From Dickeya oryzae (GTDB lineage Bacteria > Pseudomonadota > Gammaproteobacteria > Enterobacterales > Enterobacteriaceae): a stretch of DNA of 64,000 nucleotides. The notes beneath the pieces are model-generated. The model was given only the letters and a program-made list of their open reading frames with translations. It did not search any database and had not been told where the DNA came from. Position 1 is the first letter of the stretch, and each line of letters begins with the position of its first letter. Location of the stretch: the NCBI RefSeq assembly GCF_009372235.1, contig NZ_ML762920.1:651298-715297 (forward strand), given 5' to 3'. Shown here piece by piece: positions 20,680-31,077 of the stretch. The translations under genes and the position numbers were made by a program.

Positions 20680-20694
20680 TCGATATGCACCATG
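20671..20694. repeat. 24-bp inverted repeat overlapping NtrC box 1
   Basis: CATGGTGCAT and its exact complement ATGCACCATG flank CGAT. The half-sites are in the reverse order to an NtrC dyad, so this may be a second protein's operator or a by-product of overlapping half-sites. Confidence 0.6.
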
Positions 20695-20703
20695 AAAATA
20701 ATA

Positions 20704-20720
20704 TGCATCGAAATAGTGCA
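20704..20720. promoter_or_regulatory. NtrC box 2
   Basis: TGCATCGAAATAGTGCA has the outer TGCA/GTGCA halves at the right distance and departs from the NtrC consensus at three of the sixteen defined positions. It lies 41 bp upstream of box 1, about four helical turns. Confidence 0.5.
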
Positions 20721-20788
20721 ACTTATGACGCTGTCGTCAGGCAGCCTGACGCGATAATAGCGCCGCGAAGGGATATCACATGAAAGGC

Positions 20789-21358
20789 TTACGCACCCTG
20801 CCAGCGTGTAAAGAGATCTTGCGGCAACTCGATATCAAATTGGTCAAGTACCCGATTGACCGTCTGATCGATGATATCTTGCACAGTTTGCGGGCGATGG
20901 TAAAACGCAGGCACTGGCGGCATGATGACAGCCCCCATTTCTGCTACGGCATTCATCAAGCGTAAATGGCCGATGTGAAGCGGCGTTTCCCGCACACACA
21001 ACACCAGCGGGCGACGTTCTTTCAGCACCACGTCAGCCGCACGAGTCAGCAAACTATCGGTATAGCTGTGGGTAATCCCAGATAGCGTTTTGATAGAACA
21101 TGGCAGGATCACCATCCCTGCGGTTTTAAACGAACCGGATGAAATGCTGGCGGCAATATCACGCGAATCATGCACCACATCAGCCAGCGACTGCACATCG
21201 CGCACGGTTAGATCGCTTTCCAACGCCAGTGTTTGTCGGGCTGCCGGGCTCATCACCAAATGGGTTTCAACCCCATTTACCGGTTGCAGCACCTGCAACA
21301 ACCGCACCCCATATATCACGCCGCTGGCACCAGAAATACCGACAATCAGTCGTTTCAT
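20789..21358 (-). CDS. ubiX: Flavin prenyltransferase UbiX
   Basis: Makes the prenylated FMN cofactor used by the UbiD decarboxylase in ubiquinone synthesis. The 189-residue protein has the FMN-binding N terminus (MKRLIVGISGASGVIYGVRLL), the SSGSFKTAGMVILPCSIKTLSGI segment and VLCVRETPLHIGHL. The start at 21358 is preceded by GAGG; the longer open frame upstream is not conserved. Located between the hisJ control region and purF, as in E. coli but without argT. Confidence 0.95.
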   Translation of the reverse strand: MKRLIVGISGASGVIYGVRLLQVLQPVNGVETHLVMSPAARQTLALESDLTVRDVQSLADVVHDSRDIAASISSGSFKTAGMVILPCSIKTLSGITHSYTDSLLTRAADVVLKERRPLVLCVRETPLHIGHLRLMNAVAEMGAVIMPPVPAFYHRPQTVQDIIDQTVNRVLDQFDIELPQDLFTRWQGA

Positions 21359-21449
21359 TTTCACCTCACGGACCACCGCCGCAGCGGTACTCACAACTTG
21401 TGCGCTGACTTTGCCGCATCACCTACAGATTGGCAAGAATAACAGCAAC

Positions 21450-21471
21450 AAAAAAGGGAGCTTGCGCTCCC
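21450..21471 (-). terminator. Rho-independent terminator of cvpA-purF
   Basis: Perfect 6-bp GC-rich stem GGGAGC / GCTCCC with loop GCAA, followed on the transcribed strand by six T. It lies 32 nt past the purF stop. Confidence 0.88.
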
Positions 21472-21502
21472 TGTATCGTTATCGGTCGATAGCTGATGAT
21501 GC

Positions 21503-23020
21503 TCAACCTTCGTTGTGCAGCTCCAGATCTTCGACTTCATTCTGGCTACGCATCGCTTTGGCATCGTCATTGCGCAACGCTTCCAGGTAGTCGAGATAGT
21601 CCTGATTCACATCCTTGGTGACATAAACACCGTTGAACACTGAACATTCGAACTGGACGATTTCCGGATTATCTTCCCGCACCGCCTCGATCAAATCGTT
21701 CAGGTCCTGGAAAATCAGGGCATCGGCACCAATGATCTTACAGATTTCGTCCACTTCACGGCCATGAGCAATCAGCTCATTCACGCTTGGCATATCAATA
21801 CCATATACGTTCGGGAAGCGAATTTCCGGTGCGGCAGACGCCAGATAGACCCGGCGAGCGCCCGCTTCACGTGCCATCTCCACAATCTGCTGGGACGTGG
21901 TGCCACGCACGATAGAGTCATCCACCAGCAGGACGTTTTTACCGCGGAATTCGGCCCGGTTAGCGTTCAGCTTACGGCGCACGGATTTGATGCGGGTTTG
22001 CTGACCCGGCATGATAAAAGTACGGCCGACATAGCGGTTTTTCACAAACCCCTGACGGTACGGTTTATTGATAATGCGAGCAATTTCCAGCGCGATATCG
22101 CAAGAGGTCTCTGGAATCGGAATCACAACATCGATATCCAGTTCTTCCCACTGGCGGGCAATTTTCTCACCCAGCTTCTGCCCCATACGCACACGCGCGC
22201 TGTAGACTGAAATTTTGTCGATGAAGGAATCAGGGCGCGCGAAATAGACGTACTCAAACAGGCACGGGTGACTTTTCGGGTTTTCCGCACACTGACGGGT
22301 AAACAGCTGGCCGTTTTCGGTAATGTATACCGCCTCGCCCGGTGCCACATCACGCAGAAACTCAAAGCCCAACGTATCCAACGCGACGCTCTCCGAGGCC
22401 ACGATATACTCGTTACGCCCATCTTCCAACTCACGTTTGCCGATCACCAGCGGACGGATACCATTTGGATCGCGGAACGCCACCATGCCATGGCCGATAA
22501 TCATGCCAATGCATGCGTAAGCGCCACGAATTTGCTGATGTACGGCTGCCACCGCTGCAAAAATGTTATCCGCTTCCAGCGGATAATGCTGAAAACGGTC
22601 CAGCTCTTTGGCAAAGACGTTCAGCAGAATTTCGGAATCCGATGTGGTATTGACGTGACGACGGCCTTCTTCAAACAGCTTTTGACGCAACTCATGGGCG
22701 TTGGTCAGGTTGCCGTTGTGAGCCAGCGTAATCCCGAACGGGGAGTTGACATAGAAAGGCTGAGCCTCTGAGGCGCTGGAACTGCCCGCGGTGGGATAGC
22801 GCACGTGGCCGATCCCCATATTGCCCTGCAACCGTTGCATGTGCCGGGCCTCAAACACATCTTTCACCAGACCATTGGCTTTACGCAGGCGAAAGCAATT
22901 GGTCTCATTAATGGTGACGATGCCTGCGGCATCCTGCCCACGGTGCTGTAACACCGTTAACGCGTCATAAATCGACTGGTTGACCGGTGTAAAACCGGCG
23001 ATACCGACAATACCGCACAT
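21503..23020 (-). CDS. purF: Amidophosphoribosyltransferase PurF
   Basis: First committed enzyme of purine synthesis; it makes 5-phosphoribosylamine from PRPP and glutamine. Cys2 of [10 protein letters not shown] is the glutaminase nucleophile after Met removal. The glutaminase domain spans about 1-235; the phosphoribosyltransferase half has the PRPP loop [14 protein letters not shown] near residue 365. The 505-residue length is normal. It lies 30 nt after cvpA, under the PurR box upstream of that gene. Confidence 0.98.
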   Translation of the reverse strand: MCGIVGIAGFTPVNQSIYDALTVLQHRGQDAAGIVTINETNCFRLRKANGLVKDVFEARHMQRLQGNMGIGHVRYPTAGSSSASEAQPFYVNSPFGITLAHNGNLTNAHELRQKLFEEGRRHVNTTSDSEILLNVFAKELDRFQHYPLEADNIFAAVAAVHQQIRGAYACIGMIIGHGMVAFRDPNGIRPLVIGKRELEDGRNEYIVASESVALDTLGFEFLRDVAPGEAVYITENGQLFTRQCAENPKSHPCLFEYVYFARPDSFIDKISVYSARVRMGQKLGEKIARQWEELDIDVVIPIPETSCDIALEIARIINKPYRQGFVKNRYVGRTFIMPGQQTRIKSVRRKLNANRAEFRGKNVLLVDDSIVRGTTSQQIVEMAREAGARRVYLASAAPEIRFPNVYGIDMPSVNELIAHGREVDEICKIIGADALIFQDLNDLIEAVREDNPEIVQFECSVFNGVYVTKDVNQDYLDYLEALRNDDAKAMRSQNEVEDLELHNEG

Positions 23021-23050
23021 GTGGTCTTTTCCTCATCAGCGCTACCGCGG

Positions 23051-23542
23051 CTAGATGTGCCGCGGCAAGAAACTCGACGTGCTTTGCAGGTAGTCAAAAA
23101 ACCACCTGATGATATAACTGAACTGCGGGATTAAATGGGACTGCTTCCAGTCGGCACTCTGTGAAAAACCGGTGAAGGTATCAAGAAAAAACAGTAACGC
23201 AGAGACTATCAACACCCCCCGTAAGGCACCAAAGCAAATCCCCAGTACCCGATCAGTGCCTGATAATCCTGTGCGTTCCACCAACGAACCGATCACATAA
23301 TTGACGATAGCACCCACAATCAACGTCGCAATAAACAGAATGGCAATAGCGATACCGTTGCGCACCAGCTCATCAGTAAACCGCGTGAAATAGACCGCGA
23401 GATAGGCATAGTAGTGGCTGGCGATAAAGAACGCCGCCCCCCAGGTCACCAGCGACAGCGCTTCACGTACAAACCCCCGGATGAGACTGACCAAAGCCGA
23501 GAATCCGACAATACCGATAATGACGTAATCAACCCAAACCAT
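23051..23542 (-). CDS. cvpA: Colicin V production membrane protein CvpA
   Basis: Inner-membrane protein of 163 residues with four hydrophobic segments. In E. coli it is needed for colicin V export and is linked to envelope stress and bile resistance; the molecular role is unclear. [30 protein letters not shown] is the family N terminus. First gene of the cvpA-purF operon. Confidence 0.95.
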   Translation of the reverse strand: MVWVDYVIIGIVGFSALVSLIRGFVREALSLVTWGAAFFIASHYYAYLAVYFTRFTDELVRNGIAIAILFIATLIVGAIVNYVIGSLVERTGLSGTDRVLGICFGALRGVLIVSALLFFLDTFTGFSQSADWKQSHLIPQFSYIIRWFFDYLQSTSSFLPRHI

Positions 23543-23613
23543 GAACTATCCTAATAATGAACGATGACAATCATAACGCCGCTCATCCTGTTCGCGGCGC
23601 ATTCTAACAGAAA

Positions 23614-23629
23614 AAGAAAACGTTTGCGT
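23614..23629 (-). promoter_or_regulatory. PurR operator of cvpA-purF
   Basis: On the minus strand ACGCAAACGTTTTCTT matches the PurR consensus ACGCAAACGTTTNCNT at every defined position. It lies 72 nt upstream of the cvpA start and should repress the operon when hypoxanthine or guanine is available. Confidence 0.9.
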
Positions 23630-23803
23630 AGCGTATTTCCTGCCGATTTTTTCGATAGGCGAAGAAATTAAAAAAACCGCCTGTCGCGAGACAAATAACG
23701 CCTGCTGTTCGCTACCTGCCGTATTGCCCTGCCCCACAAAACACAAGGGGCAAGGTCGCTATGCTCCCCTACCCCTCGATGTACTGACTGACGATTGGCC
23801 GAC

Positions 23804-24673
23804 TCAGCGCGCGCTGTACGACCGGACCTGCCCGCTCAACCCACTCAGTTGCTGCAAGTCTCCCAATGCTGACTGCAGTTTCTGCTTCGATGCATCCGGC
23901 CCGACGTAGATACGGGTAATCTGCCCGGCTACCGGTGCCGATGGCACGGTATAGGCACGATATCCCGACAAGCGCAACTTCGCGACAATTTCATTGACCT
24001 TGTCAGCGTTCTTCAGCGCCCCTAACTGCACCACAAAAGCCTGACCAGCCGGAGCCTGCTCCTGCGATGTCGCTTTAGCGTCCGCTGGCTTGTTTTCCGT
24101 CGATCGATTTTCTGCCGATCGGGTGTCGGTTTTAGCTTCTGCTACCGGTTTTTCGCTCGGCTTGCTGTCAGACGACTTGTTATCAGGCGTTTTGCTTTCA
24201 GCCGTTTTCACGTCGGGCTTAGGCCGGGTGTCCGCTTTCGTTTCCGGCTTTTTCGGTTCCGGTTTCGCTGGCTGCGCTTTCATCGCTGGCGGAGCAAGCT
24301 GCTGCACTGGCTGACGCGGCTCGGTCACCACCGGGGGGACAGACATCGCCGGATGAGAAGGCGACGATGATGCCCCACGCCGCTCCGGTACAGCGGGTGC
24401 CGGGGTCGGCTCAGGCACCGTGTCGGCATCAGCGTTATTTTTGTTTTGCATCGCGGCTTCAGCGCCTTCAGGCGGCTGGACAGGCAACGACTGATTGACC
24501 GGCGGCATCGACTCCGCCTCCAGTGTATCGCCCGGCTTGGGAACCAGCGGGATGGCAGCAAACTCGTCTTCGTAATGCTTTTTTTTGCCATCCAACAGCC
24601 CAGGCAGCACGATAACACCCAGCGCCACCAGCACAACGGTTCCCACCAGGCGATTCTGAAACTTACTCGCCAT
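23804..24673 (-). CDS. dedD: Cell-division SPOR-domain protein DedD
   Basis: Septal-ring protein that binds denuded peptidoglycan. One N-terminal membrane anchor (about residues 9-27, LVGTVVLVALGVIVLPGLL) is followed by a long, low-complexity periplasmic linker rich in Pro, Lys, Ala, Glu and Ser (about 45-205). A C-terminal SPOR domain (about 208-286, FVVQLGALKNADKVNEIVAKLRL) closes it. At 289 residues it is longer than E. coli DedD (220), the difference being the expanded linker. It overlaps folC by 11 nt. Confidence 0.94.
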   Translation of the reverse strand: MASKFQNRLVGTVVLVALGVIVLPGLLDGKKKHYEDEFAAIPLVPKPGDTLEAESMPPVNQSLPVQPPEGAEAAMQNKNNADADTVPEPTPAPAVPERRGASSSPSHPAMSVPPVVTEPRQPVQQLAPPAMKAQPAKPEPKKPETKADTRPKPDVKTAESKTPDNKSSDSKPSEKPVAEAKTDTRSAENRSTENKPADAKATSQEQAPAGQAFVVQLGALKNADKVNEIVAKLRLSGYRAYTVPSAPVAGQITRIYVGPDASKQKLQSALGDLQQLSGLSGQVRSYSAR

Positions 24674-25931
24674 GCATTCCGCTCCCGTCCAACGCTTCCA
24701 TCACATGCGCGACAGTATGGAAAGAACCACAAACAATCACCACATCATTTTCTCCGGCATCCTGCATCGCCTGACGCCAGGCTGTCGCCACATCCGAATA
24801 CCGGGTACAACGCGCCAGATGCTCAGCCAATTGATCAGCACTGGCACCGCGCGGGCCTTCCAGCGGCGCACAGTACCACACATCCACCTGCGACTTAAGA
24901 TGCGCCAACGTACCGGGAATATCTTTATCGGCCAGCATACCGACTACCGCCCGCACCTGGCCGGTACGCGGCAAATCGGCCAGTCGGGCCGCAAGGTAAG
25001 CGGCTGCATGAGGATTATGCGCGACATCCAGAATCAACAACGGTTTTTCGCTCACAATCTGGAAGCGGCCCGGTAGCTGCGCCTGACGCAATCCCTGGCG
25101 AATGACATCGACACGCAGTGCAATGTCAGAAACCTGCAACGCTGCCAGCGCGGTGGCTGCATTGGCCAACGGCACAGAGGGGATAGGCAGCGCATCATAG
25201 CAAACGTCACCGCTCTGCCAGCGCCAGCCGCCATCCTGCAATGAAAACTGCCAATCCGCACCACGGCGAAACAGTCGGGCACCTTTTTCCTGCACGACAG
25301 CGGCGATGGATACCGGCATGTCCGGCTCACCCACCACTGCTGGTCGGTTACCACGGAAGATCCCTGCTTTTTCCCGACCGATGCTGTCACGGTCGTTACC
25401 CAGCCAGTCGGTATGATCGAGCGCGATGCTGGTTACCACCGCGACATCGGCATCCACAATGTTAGTGGCATCCAGGCGCCCCCCCAGACCCACTTCCAGT
25501 ATCACCACATCCAGTTGTGCCTGCTTGAACAGCCACAATGCCGCCAGCGTACCGAATTCAAAATAGGTCAGCGACGTACCATCGCGACCGGCTTCGATCG
25601 CCGCAAAGGCTTCAGTATGCAGTGATTCTGCTAATTCCTGTCCCTGAATGCGTACGCGCTCGGTGTAACGCAGCAAATGTGGCGAACTGTACACCCCAAC
25701 ACGTAACCCGGCAGCACTCAGGATGGATTCCAGCGTACAGCAGGTCGTGCCTTTGCCGTTGGTTCCCGCCACGGTAAATACGCGGGGAGCGGGTTGTTGT
25801 AGCTGCAGATGTTCCGCGACATGCCGGATGCGATCGAGGCCCAGATCAATGGCCTGACTGTGCAGATGTTCAAGATAGTGAAGCCACGTGGCCAAAGGCG
25901 ACGTGGCTCGAGGTGTCTGAAGATTGTCCAT
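24663..25931 (-). CDS. folC: Bifunctional folylpolyglutamate/dihydrofolate synthase FolC
   Basis: Adds glutamate to dihydropteroate and to tetrahydrofolates. The ATP loop TVAGTNGKGTT begins near residue 54. The omega-loop SSPHLLRYTERVRIQG, the EVGLGGRLDATNIVDADVAVVTSIALDHTDWLG segment and ILDVAHNPHAA follow. 422 residues, family-typical. Translationally coupled to dedD through the 11-nt overlap. Confidence 0.97.
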   Translation of the reverse strand: MDNLQTPRATSPLATWLHYLEHLHSQAIDLGLDRIRHVAEHLQLQQPAPRVFTVAGTNGKGTTCCTLESILSAAGLRVGVYSSPHLLRYTERVRIQGQELAESLHTEAFAAIEAGRDGTSLTYFEFGTLAALWLFKQAQLDVVILEVGLGGRLDATNIVDADVAVVTSIALDHTDWLGNDRDSIGREKAGIFRGNRPAVVGEPDMPVSIAAVVQEKGARLFRRGADWQFSLQDGGWRWQSGDVCYDALPIPSVPLANAATALAALQVSDIALRVDVIRQGLRQAQLPGRFQIVSEKPLLILDVAHNPHAAAYLAARLADLPRTGQVRAVVGMLADKDIPGTLAHLKSQVDVWYCAPLEGPRGASADQLAEHLARCTRYSDVATAWRQAMQDAGENDVVIVCGSFHTVAHVMEALDGSGMHGE

Positions 25932-26010
25932 GAGTCCCGTTCACTGACTTACGGTTGATTACTGACGGGAACACGGCAACAACGCCGCCCTGCTCCCGGT
26001 TCATCATTGA

Positions 26011-26922
26011 TTAGGCATCACTCTGTGCTTCGTGCGAGGCGGACAACCGCACCACCGCAGGTTCCTGCGGTTCCGGGCGATTAGTCAACCGGGACAGGAT
26101 GCTGGCCAGTTTGTAGCGCATATCCGCACGACGAACGATCATGTCGATAGCACCTTTTTCCAGCAGGAATTCACTACGCTGGAAGCCCGGCGGCAGTTTT
26201 TCACGAACAGTCTGCTCAATAACACGCGGACCGGCAAAACCGATCAACGCTTTCGGTTCGGCGATATTCAAATCACCCAACATCGCCAGACTGGCGGATA
26301 CACCGCCCATGGTCGGGTCAGTCAGTACCGAAATATACGGCAAACCACGCTCGCGCATTTTCGCCAGCGCCGCACTGGTTTTCGCCATCTGCATCAGCGA
26401 CATCAGCGCTTCCTGCATACGGGCACCGCCACTGGCGGAGAAGCAAACCAGCGGGCAGTTATCTTCCAGCGCCTGCTCCACGGCACGAACGAAGCGCGCA
26501 CCTACCACCGACGCCATAGAACCGCCCATGAAAGAAAACTCGAACGATGCCGCAACCACCGGCATGTCGTACAACGTTCCTTTCATCACCACCAGCGCGT
26601 CTTTTTCATCAGACTGTTTCTGCGCTGAAGCAATACGGTCTTTGTACTTCTTCGAGTCTCTGAACTTCAGGACGTCCTTGGGCTCCAGTTCACTGCCCAG
26701 TTCGACCATACCTTCCTTGTCCAGAAACGCATGGAGACGAGCCCGGGCAGATAACCGCATGTGGTGATCACATTTCGGACACACTTCCAGATTACGTTCC
26801 AGCTCAGCGCGATAAAGCACCTGACCGCAACTGTCACATTTCGTCCAGACCCCCTCAGGAATATTCGCCTTACGGGTAGGTGTGACATTACTTTTATTGA
26901 GAATTCGTTCAATCCAGCTCAT
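26011..26922 (-). CDS. accD: Acetyl-CoA carboxylase carboxyltransferase subunit beta AccD
   Basis: Beta subunit of the carboxyltransferase that makes malonyl-CoA, the first step of fatty-acid synthesis. The N-terminal zinc ribbon has its four cysteines at 29, 32, 48 and 51. The crotonase-like domain carries [18 protein letters not shown] and [18 protein letters not shown]. 303 residues. It lies 79 nt upstream of folC; the 230-nt gap before it (26923-27152) is expected to contain its promoter. Confidence 0.98.
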   Translation of the reverse strand: MSWIERILNKSNVTPTRKANIPEGVWTKCDSCGQVLYRAELERNLEVCPKCDHHMRLSARARLHAFLDKEGMVELGSELEPKDVLKFRDSKKYKDRIASAQKQSDEKDALVVMKGTLYDMPVVAASFEFSFMGGSMASVVGARFVRAVEQALEDNCPLVCFSASGGARMQEALMSLMQMAKTSAALAKMRERGLPYISVLTDPTMGGVSASLAMLGDLNIAEPKALIGFAGPRVIEQTVREKLPPGFQRSEFLLEKGAIDMIVRRADMRYKLASILSRLTNRPEPQEPAVVRLSASHEAQSDA

Positions 26923-27152
26923 TGATAACCTTTCTGCTTGAACCTGGCACCAGCCAGTACGCTGCTACACGTTGCCCAATCCCTGGCAACGCCGCCGATA
27001 AAGCGATGTCCCATCCCGGCAAGCCGGGGCAAGACTATAGGTATTAAGGCTTGTTAATACAAACACAGCCGTAAATGCTGCTCATTAAACCATAACGATC
27101 CGGGCGTGTGGATAAAAAACTGGTCAAACCGGATGTTAAAATAATTTTCCAC

Positions 27153-27818
27153 TTATTTCATATTTTGCCGTGTCATGGCCCGCTTATGCCGCCAGAACTC
27201 GATCAACCCCGGCAAAATGGAGATGAAGATGATCGCCACGATCAATAACTTCAGGTTCTCCTGCACCACCGGCAAGTCGCCAAACAGGTAACCAGCATAG
27301 GTGAATAACAACACCCACAACACGGCCCCAGTCACGTTATATAGCGCGAACTCACGATAGCGCATATGCCCCATACCGGCGACAAAGGGCGCGAATGTTC
27401 TCACAATCGGTACAAATCGCGCCAGAATTATTGTCTTGCCACCGTGATGTTCGTAAAACGCATGGGTACGATCCAGGTAGCTGCGGCGGAAAATGCGTGA
27501 GTGAGGATTGCGGAACAATTTCTCACCGAACAATCGACCGATAGTGTAATTCACCGCATCCCCCAGCACCGCCGCGACCACCAACAGCGCCACCATGGTG
27601 TGGACGTTCAAATCGTTGGTCGGCAGCGAGGCCAGCGCACCGGCAACAAACAGCAACGAGTCACCAGGCAGGAATGGCGTCACGACTAACCCGGTTTCAC
27701 AAAACAAAATCAGGAACAAAATGGCGTAAACCCATATGCCATACTGCGCTACCAGCTCAGCCAGATGCACATCAATGTGCAAGATAAAATCTATGATAAA
27801 CCGTACAACATCGAGCAT
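27153..27818 (-). CDS. dedA: DedA-family membrane protein
   Basis: Inner-membrane protein of the DedA/Tvp38/VTT family, which has roles in membrane lipid (undecaprenyl phosphate) recycling and proton homeostasis. The 221-residue protein has the amphipathic/re-entrant motif [19 protein letters not shown] and the second one [27 protein letters not shown], with the conserved basic residues. Located 30 nt after truA as in E. coli. Confidence 0.95.
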   Translation of the reverse strand: MLDVVRFIIDFILHIDVHLAELVAQYGIWVYAILFLILFCETGLVVTPFLPGDSLLFVAGALASLPTNDLNVHTMVALLVVAAVLGDAVNYTIGRLFGEKLFRNPHSRIFRRSYLDRTHAFYEHHGGKTIILARFVPIVRTFAPFVAGMGHMRYREFALYNVTGAVLWVLLFTYAGYLFGDLPVVQENLKLLIVAIIFISILPGLIEFWRHKRAMTRQNMK

Positions 27819-27848
27819 AATCGCGTCCTTATTCAGTTCAATACCAAC

Positions 27849-28727
27849 TCAATTCATATCAACATCGGCTTCGCCGTTTATCACCGTCACACCGGTGTCT
27901 TTTACCTCATCGGGTAAAAAAAGCGGCCCCATCGACGCGCAGGGAATCCCGAAATGCGGTGGATAGTCCACGGCAACCAGATACAGTCCATCAGCCTTTG
28001 CCGTCGCGGCAGCCAGCGTGCGATCTTTCGCCGCCAGCAGCTCAGCCATCCATTTTTCCGGCTGGTTGCCGCACCCGACCTCCATCAGGCTGCCGACAAT
28101 ATTACGCACCATGTGATGCACAAAGGCGTTAGCTTTGATGTCTACCACCACATAATCACCCAGACGCGTTACCCGCAGGTGCATCAGGTTACGCCAGGGC
28201 GTACGTGACTGGCATTGCACCGCCCTAAACGAGGTAAAATCGTTCTCGCCCAGCAGGCACTGCCCGGCTCGATGCATGCGCTCGGCATCCAGTGGCAGGT
28301 AATAATGCGTCACCCCGTGCGACAGGATGGCTGGCCGAAAACGCCGGTTATAAATCACATAGCGATAACGGCGTGCCGTGGCGCTAAAACGGGCGTGAAA
28401 CGCCTCATCCACCGTTTTGACCCAGCGCACCGCGATATCCGGTGGTAGGTTGGCATTCACCCCCATCGTCCAGGCGGCGTCTTTGCGCACCGCGTGGGTC
28501 GTGAAGTGCACCACCTGTCCGGTTGCATGCACCCCGGCATCGGTACGGCCAGCGCAAAACACATCGATACGTTCGTTCGCCACCTGAGACAATGCCGCTT
28601 CCAGACACCCCTGAACGCTGTCTACCTCGGCCTGACGCTGCCAGCCGTAATAGCGACTGCCGTCATACTCAATCCCCAGGGCGATTTTCAGCGGTGCCTC
28701 ATCGTCCGCGTGCTGCAACGCCGTCAT
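27849..28727 (-). CDS. truA: tRNA pseudouridine(38-40) synthase TruA
   Basis: Converts uridines 38-40 in the anticodon arm of tRNAs to pseudouridine. The catalytic aspartate is Asp63 in [18 protein letters not shown]. The dimer/tRNA-binding segments ([15 protein letters not shown] and [13 protein letters not shown]) are present. The 292-residue protein has a C-terminal tail about 20 residues longer than in E. coli. The start codon shares one base with the usg stop (TAATG), indicating coupled translation. Confidence 0.96.
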   Translation of the reverse strand: MTALQHADDEAPLKIALGIEYDGSRYYGWQRQAEVDSVQGCLEAALSQVANERIDVFCAGRTDAGVHATGQVVHFTTHAVRKDAAWTMGVNANLPPDIAVRWVKTVDEAFHARFSATARRYRYVIYNRRFRPAILSHGVTHYYLPLDAERMHRAGQCLLGENDFTSFRAVQCQSRTPWRNLMHLRVTRLGDYVVVDIKANAFVHHMVRNIVGSLMEVGCGNQPEKWMAELLAAKDRTLAAATAKADGLYLVAVDYPPHFGIPCASMGPLFLPDEVKDTGVTVINGEADVDMN

Positions 28728-29737
28728 TACCCCAGGTACTCCTCAATCAGCCGTTCCGCGGTTTCTATCGCCATCAACGCACCGCCGAAGCGGATATTGT
28801 CGGCCACCGACCAGAACTGCAACAGCTCAGGTATGCCGTAATCGTTACGCAGACACCCAATACTCAGTTGTACATTGCCAGAGGCATCTTCCACCTGCGT
28901 CGGATAGTCGTCTTCCTCGCTCAACGCGATATCCGCCGCCTGCGCCAGCACATCACGCGCTTCATCGGCAGACAGCGGGCGCAACGCTTCCAAATGCACC
29001 ACCTGCGCATGACCGTAAAACACCGGTGATTGTACACAACTGACCGATATCGGCAGGCCATCATCCTGCAATACCTTGCGCACCTGATCGACCAGCCGAC
29101 GCTCCTCACGGACACTGCCTTCACTGTCGGCCAGCAGCGGTAACATATTGAACGCCAGTTGTTTCGGGAACAGCCCCGCTTCGGCCGGAATACCGTTGAG
29201 AAGACGAGCGCTTTGCCCCGCCAAATCATCCACCGCCGCTTTACCATGCGCCGACACCGACAACAGGTTACTGACGTGCAAACGCGACAACCCAGCCTGT
29301 TCCGTCAACGGTTTGATCGCAGTCAGTAACTGACTGGTCAGGCTATCCGCCACCGCCACGATATTGCGATTACGGTAATCCCCCAGTACATGCGGATTCA
29401 CCCCCGGTACCACCAGCGGGACATCCGGTTCCAGCGCAAACAGGCCGCTACTGTCAATCACCAGACACCCGGCGTCACCTGCGGCTTGCGCATAGCGAGC
29501 ACTGGCATCGATACCGGCGACGAAAAAGGCCAGTTGCACCTGCGACCAGTCGAAATCAGCCGCGTCTTCTACCCGCAGCGAACGGCCGTTAAAACGCAAA
29601 CTCTCACCGACGCTGTTTTCACTCGCCAGCGCATAGAGCTCACCCACGGGAAACTCACGCTCCTGCAATAGCTCCAGCAACGCAGTGCCGACAGCGCCGG
29701 TCGCTCCCAGCAACGCGATATTCCAGCCATTGGACAT
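28727..29737 (-). CDS. usg: Aspartate-semialdehyde dehydrogenase-like protein Usg
   Basis: Homologue of aspartate-semialdehyde dehydrogenase with no demonstrated activity. The N-terminal NADP-binding motif [17 protein letters not shown] is intact. Where true enzymes have the active-site cysteine in NPNCSTIQ, this protein has VADSLTSQ, with serine at residue 132, so it should not be a normal dehydrogenase. 336 residues, as in E. coli. It lies between pdxB and truA and is coupled to truA. Confidence 0.93.
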   Translation of the reverse strand: MSNGWNIALLGATGAVGTALLELLQEREFPVGELYALASENSVGESLRFNGRSLRVEDAADFDWSQVQLAFFVAGIDASARYAQAAGDAGCLVIDSSGLFALEPDVPLVVPGVNPHVLGDYRNRNIVAVADSLTSQLLTAIKPLTEQAGLSRLHVSNLLSVSAHGKAAVDDLAGQSARLLNGIPAEAGLFPKQLAFNMLPLLADSEGSVREERRLVDQVRKVLQDDGLPISVSCVQSPVFYGHAQVVHLEALRPLSADEARDVLAQAADIALSEEDDYPTQVEDASGNVQLSIGCLRNDYGIPELLQFWSVADNIRFGGALMAIETAERLIEEYLG

Positions 29738-29822
29738 GTGGTTGTACTCCCCAAGAATAATGAATAAAACACACCGGACGATGATGACATCGCCCGGATT
29801 ACTCTGATTTTGATACAGGAAA

Positions 29823-30956
29823 TTAGCGTTCGTTCACCGACGCGGTGAAACCTAACCGGTTCAGTTGCTCGGCACTTTCGCGATCAGCGCAGATGACATG
29901 CAACGATGACCACTCGCGCCGCTCCTGATAGCACTTACGCAACCGGTCGAATTCACCGGGAATCTGAGCGACCTGACGCAATAAGGCATCATCGCGGCGC
30001 ACATCATACACCAGATGCACCAGTCGTTTGAGTTGATACTCATCGAGTGGCACCGTCAGGGCCACCTCCGCCAGTTCCGGCGTCGGTAGCAACGACGACA
30101 AGGCGACCTGCTGCGGTTGACCGATAAAACGGCTCCAGGCTTCGAACACCTGCGTGGTGCCGCGTGCTTTGCCTTCCAGCGTATAACCGGCGATATGGGC
30201 CGTACCGATATCAACGCGCTCCAGCAGTTCAAGAGATAACTCAGGCTCGGGTTCCCACACATCCAGCACCACGCTAAGGTGTTGGCCGCGTTTAAGGGCA
30301 GCCAACAAGGCAGCGTTGTCCACCACCGGCCCGCGACAGGCATTAATCAGGATGGTGCCAGCTTTCAAGCGCGCCAGCAGTGCGGCATCCACACAATGTA
30401 AGGTGGCATAAGGCCCCGCTTTCAATAGCGGTGTGTGGAACGTCAGCACATCAGCCTGCTCCACCACCTCGTCTAGCGATACAAATGACCCTTCGTCACC
30501 GCGATCCGCCCGCGGCGGGTCGCACAGCAACGTCCGCACCCCCAGCGCCGTCAACCGGTCATTGAGGCGAGACCCCACGTTCCCTACCCCGACGATCCCA
30601 ACGGTACGGTCTGTCAACGCAAAGCCATCACGTTCTGCCAGCATTAACAGCGCGGAAAACACATACTCGACCACCGCAATCGCATTGCAGCCGGGGGCGG
30701 CGGAAAACGCGATCCCCTGCTGGCGCAGAAACGCTTCATCCACATGGTCGGTGCCCGCGGTTGCCGTACCGACAAACTTTACCGCTTTGCCGCTCAGCAG
30801 GTCAGCATTCACTTTCGTGACTGAGCGCACCATCAGGGCATCCGCCCCGTTCAGGGCCTCTGTCGGAATCGGGCGGCCCGGTACCGCCGTTACCTCGCCA
30901 AGGCGGCTGAACAGCGTCTGAGCGTAAGGCATATTTTCATCAACAAGGATTTTCAC
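29823..30956 (-). CDS. pdxB: Erythronate-4-phosphate dehydrogenase PdxB
   Basis: Second enzyme of the DXP-dependent pyridoxal-phosphate pathway; oxidises 4-phosphoerythronate. It has the D-2-hydroxyacid dehydrogenase fold: NAD loop [16 protein letters not shown], catalytic Arg in NACRGPVVD, Glu in VWEPEPELS and His in [10 protein letters not shown], plus the C-terminal PdxB dimerisation domain. I place the start at GTG 30956 because it gives the family N terminus ([11 protein letters not shown]) and AGGA lies about 8 nt upstream. The resulting 377 residues compare with 378 in E. coli. In E. coli the next gene outward is flk; here about 12 kb of accessory genes intervene. Confidence 0.96.
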   Translation of the reverse strand: MKILVDENMPYAQTLFSRLGEVTAVPGRPIPTEALNGADALMVRSVTKVNADLLSGKAVKFVGTATAGTDHVDEAFLRQQGIAFSAAPGCNAIAVVEYVFSALLMLAERDGFALTDRTVGIVGVGNVGSRLNDRLTALGVRTLLCDPPRADRGDEGSFVSLDEVVEQADVLTFHTPLLKAGPYATLHCVDAALLARLKAGTILINACRGPVVDNAALLAALKRGQHLSVVLDVWEPEPELSLELLERVDIGTAHIAGYTLEGKARGTTQVFEAWSRFIGQPQQVALSSLLPTPELAEVALTVPLDEYQLKRLVHLVYDVRRDDALLRQVAQIPGEFDRLRKCYQERREWSSLHVICADRESAEQLNRLGFTASVNER

Positions 30957-31077
30957 GTTGGCTTTCCTGATAGACCGCTGACGACACCCGCGTCGCCGCG
31001 ACAAAACGAAGGGCGTTATTCTGCCATAAACCAACCGCTGGTAACACTGACGAGCGGCATCGGTTCATGATGGCTAT

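Larger units (their letters stand above)
20405..20788 (-). promoter_or_regulatory. hisJ upstream control region
   Basis: A 384-nt spacer between ubiX and hisJ. Reading toward hisJ it contains two NtrC-like boxes, a consensus IHF site and a -24/-12 promoter, in the order and spacing usual for NtrC-dependent genes, with about 107 nt of leader before the hisJ ATG. The Salmonella argT gene is known to be nitrogen-controlled in this way, which supports the reading. A housekeeping promoter may also be present but I could not single one out. Confidence 0.65.

Noticed and set aside
20671-20694. 24-bp dyad read as an NtrC site by itself
   Set aside because: The half-sites are in the opposite order (GGTGCA first, TGCACC second). 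The true NtrC-like match is the overlapping 20663-20679.
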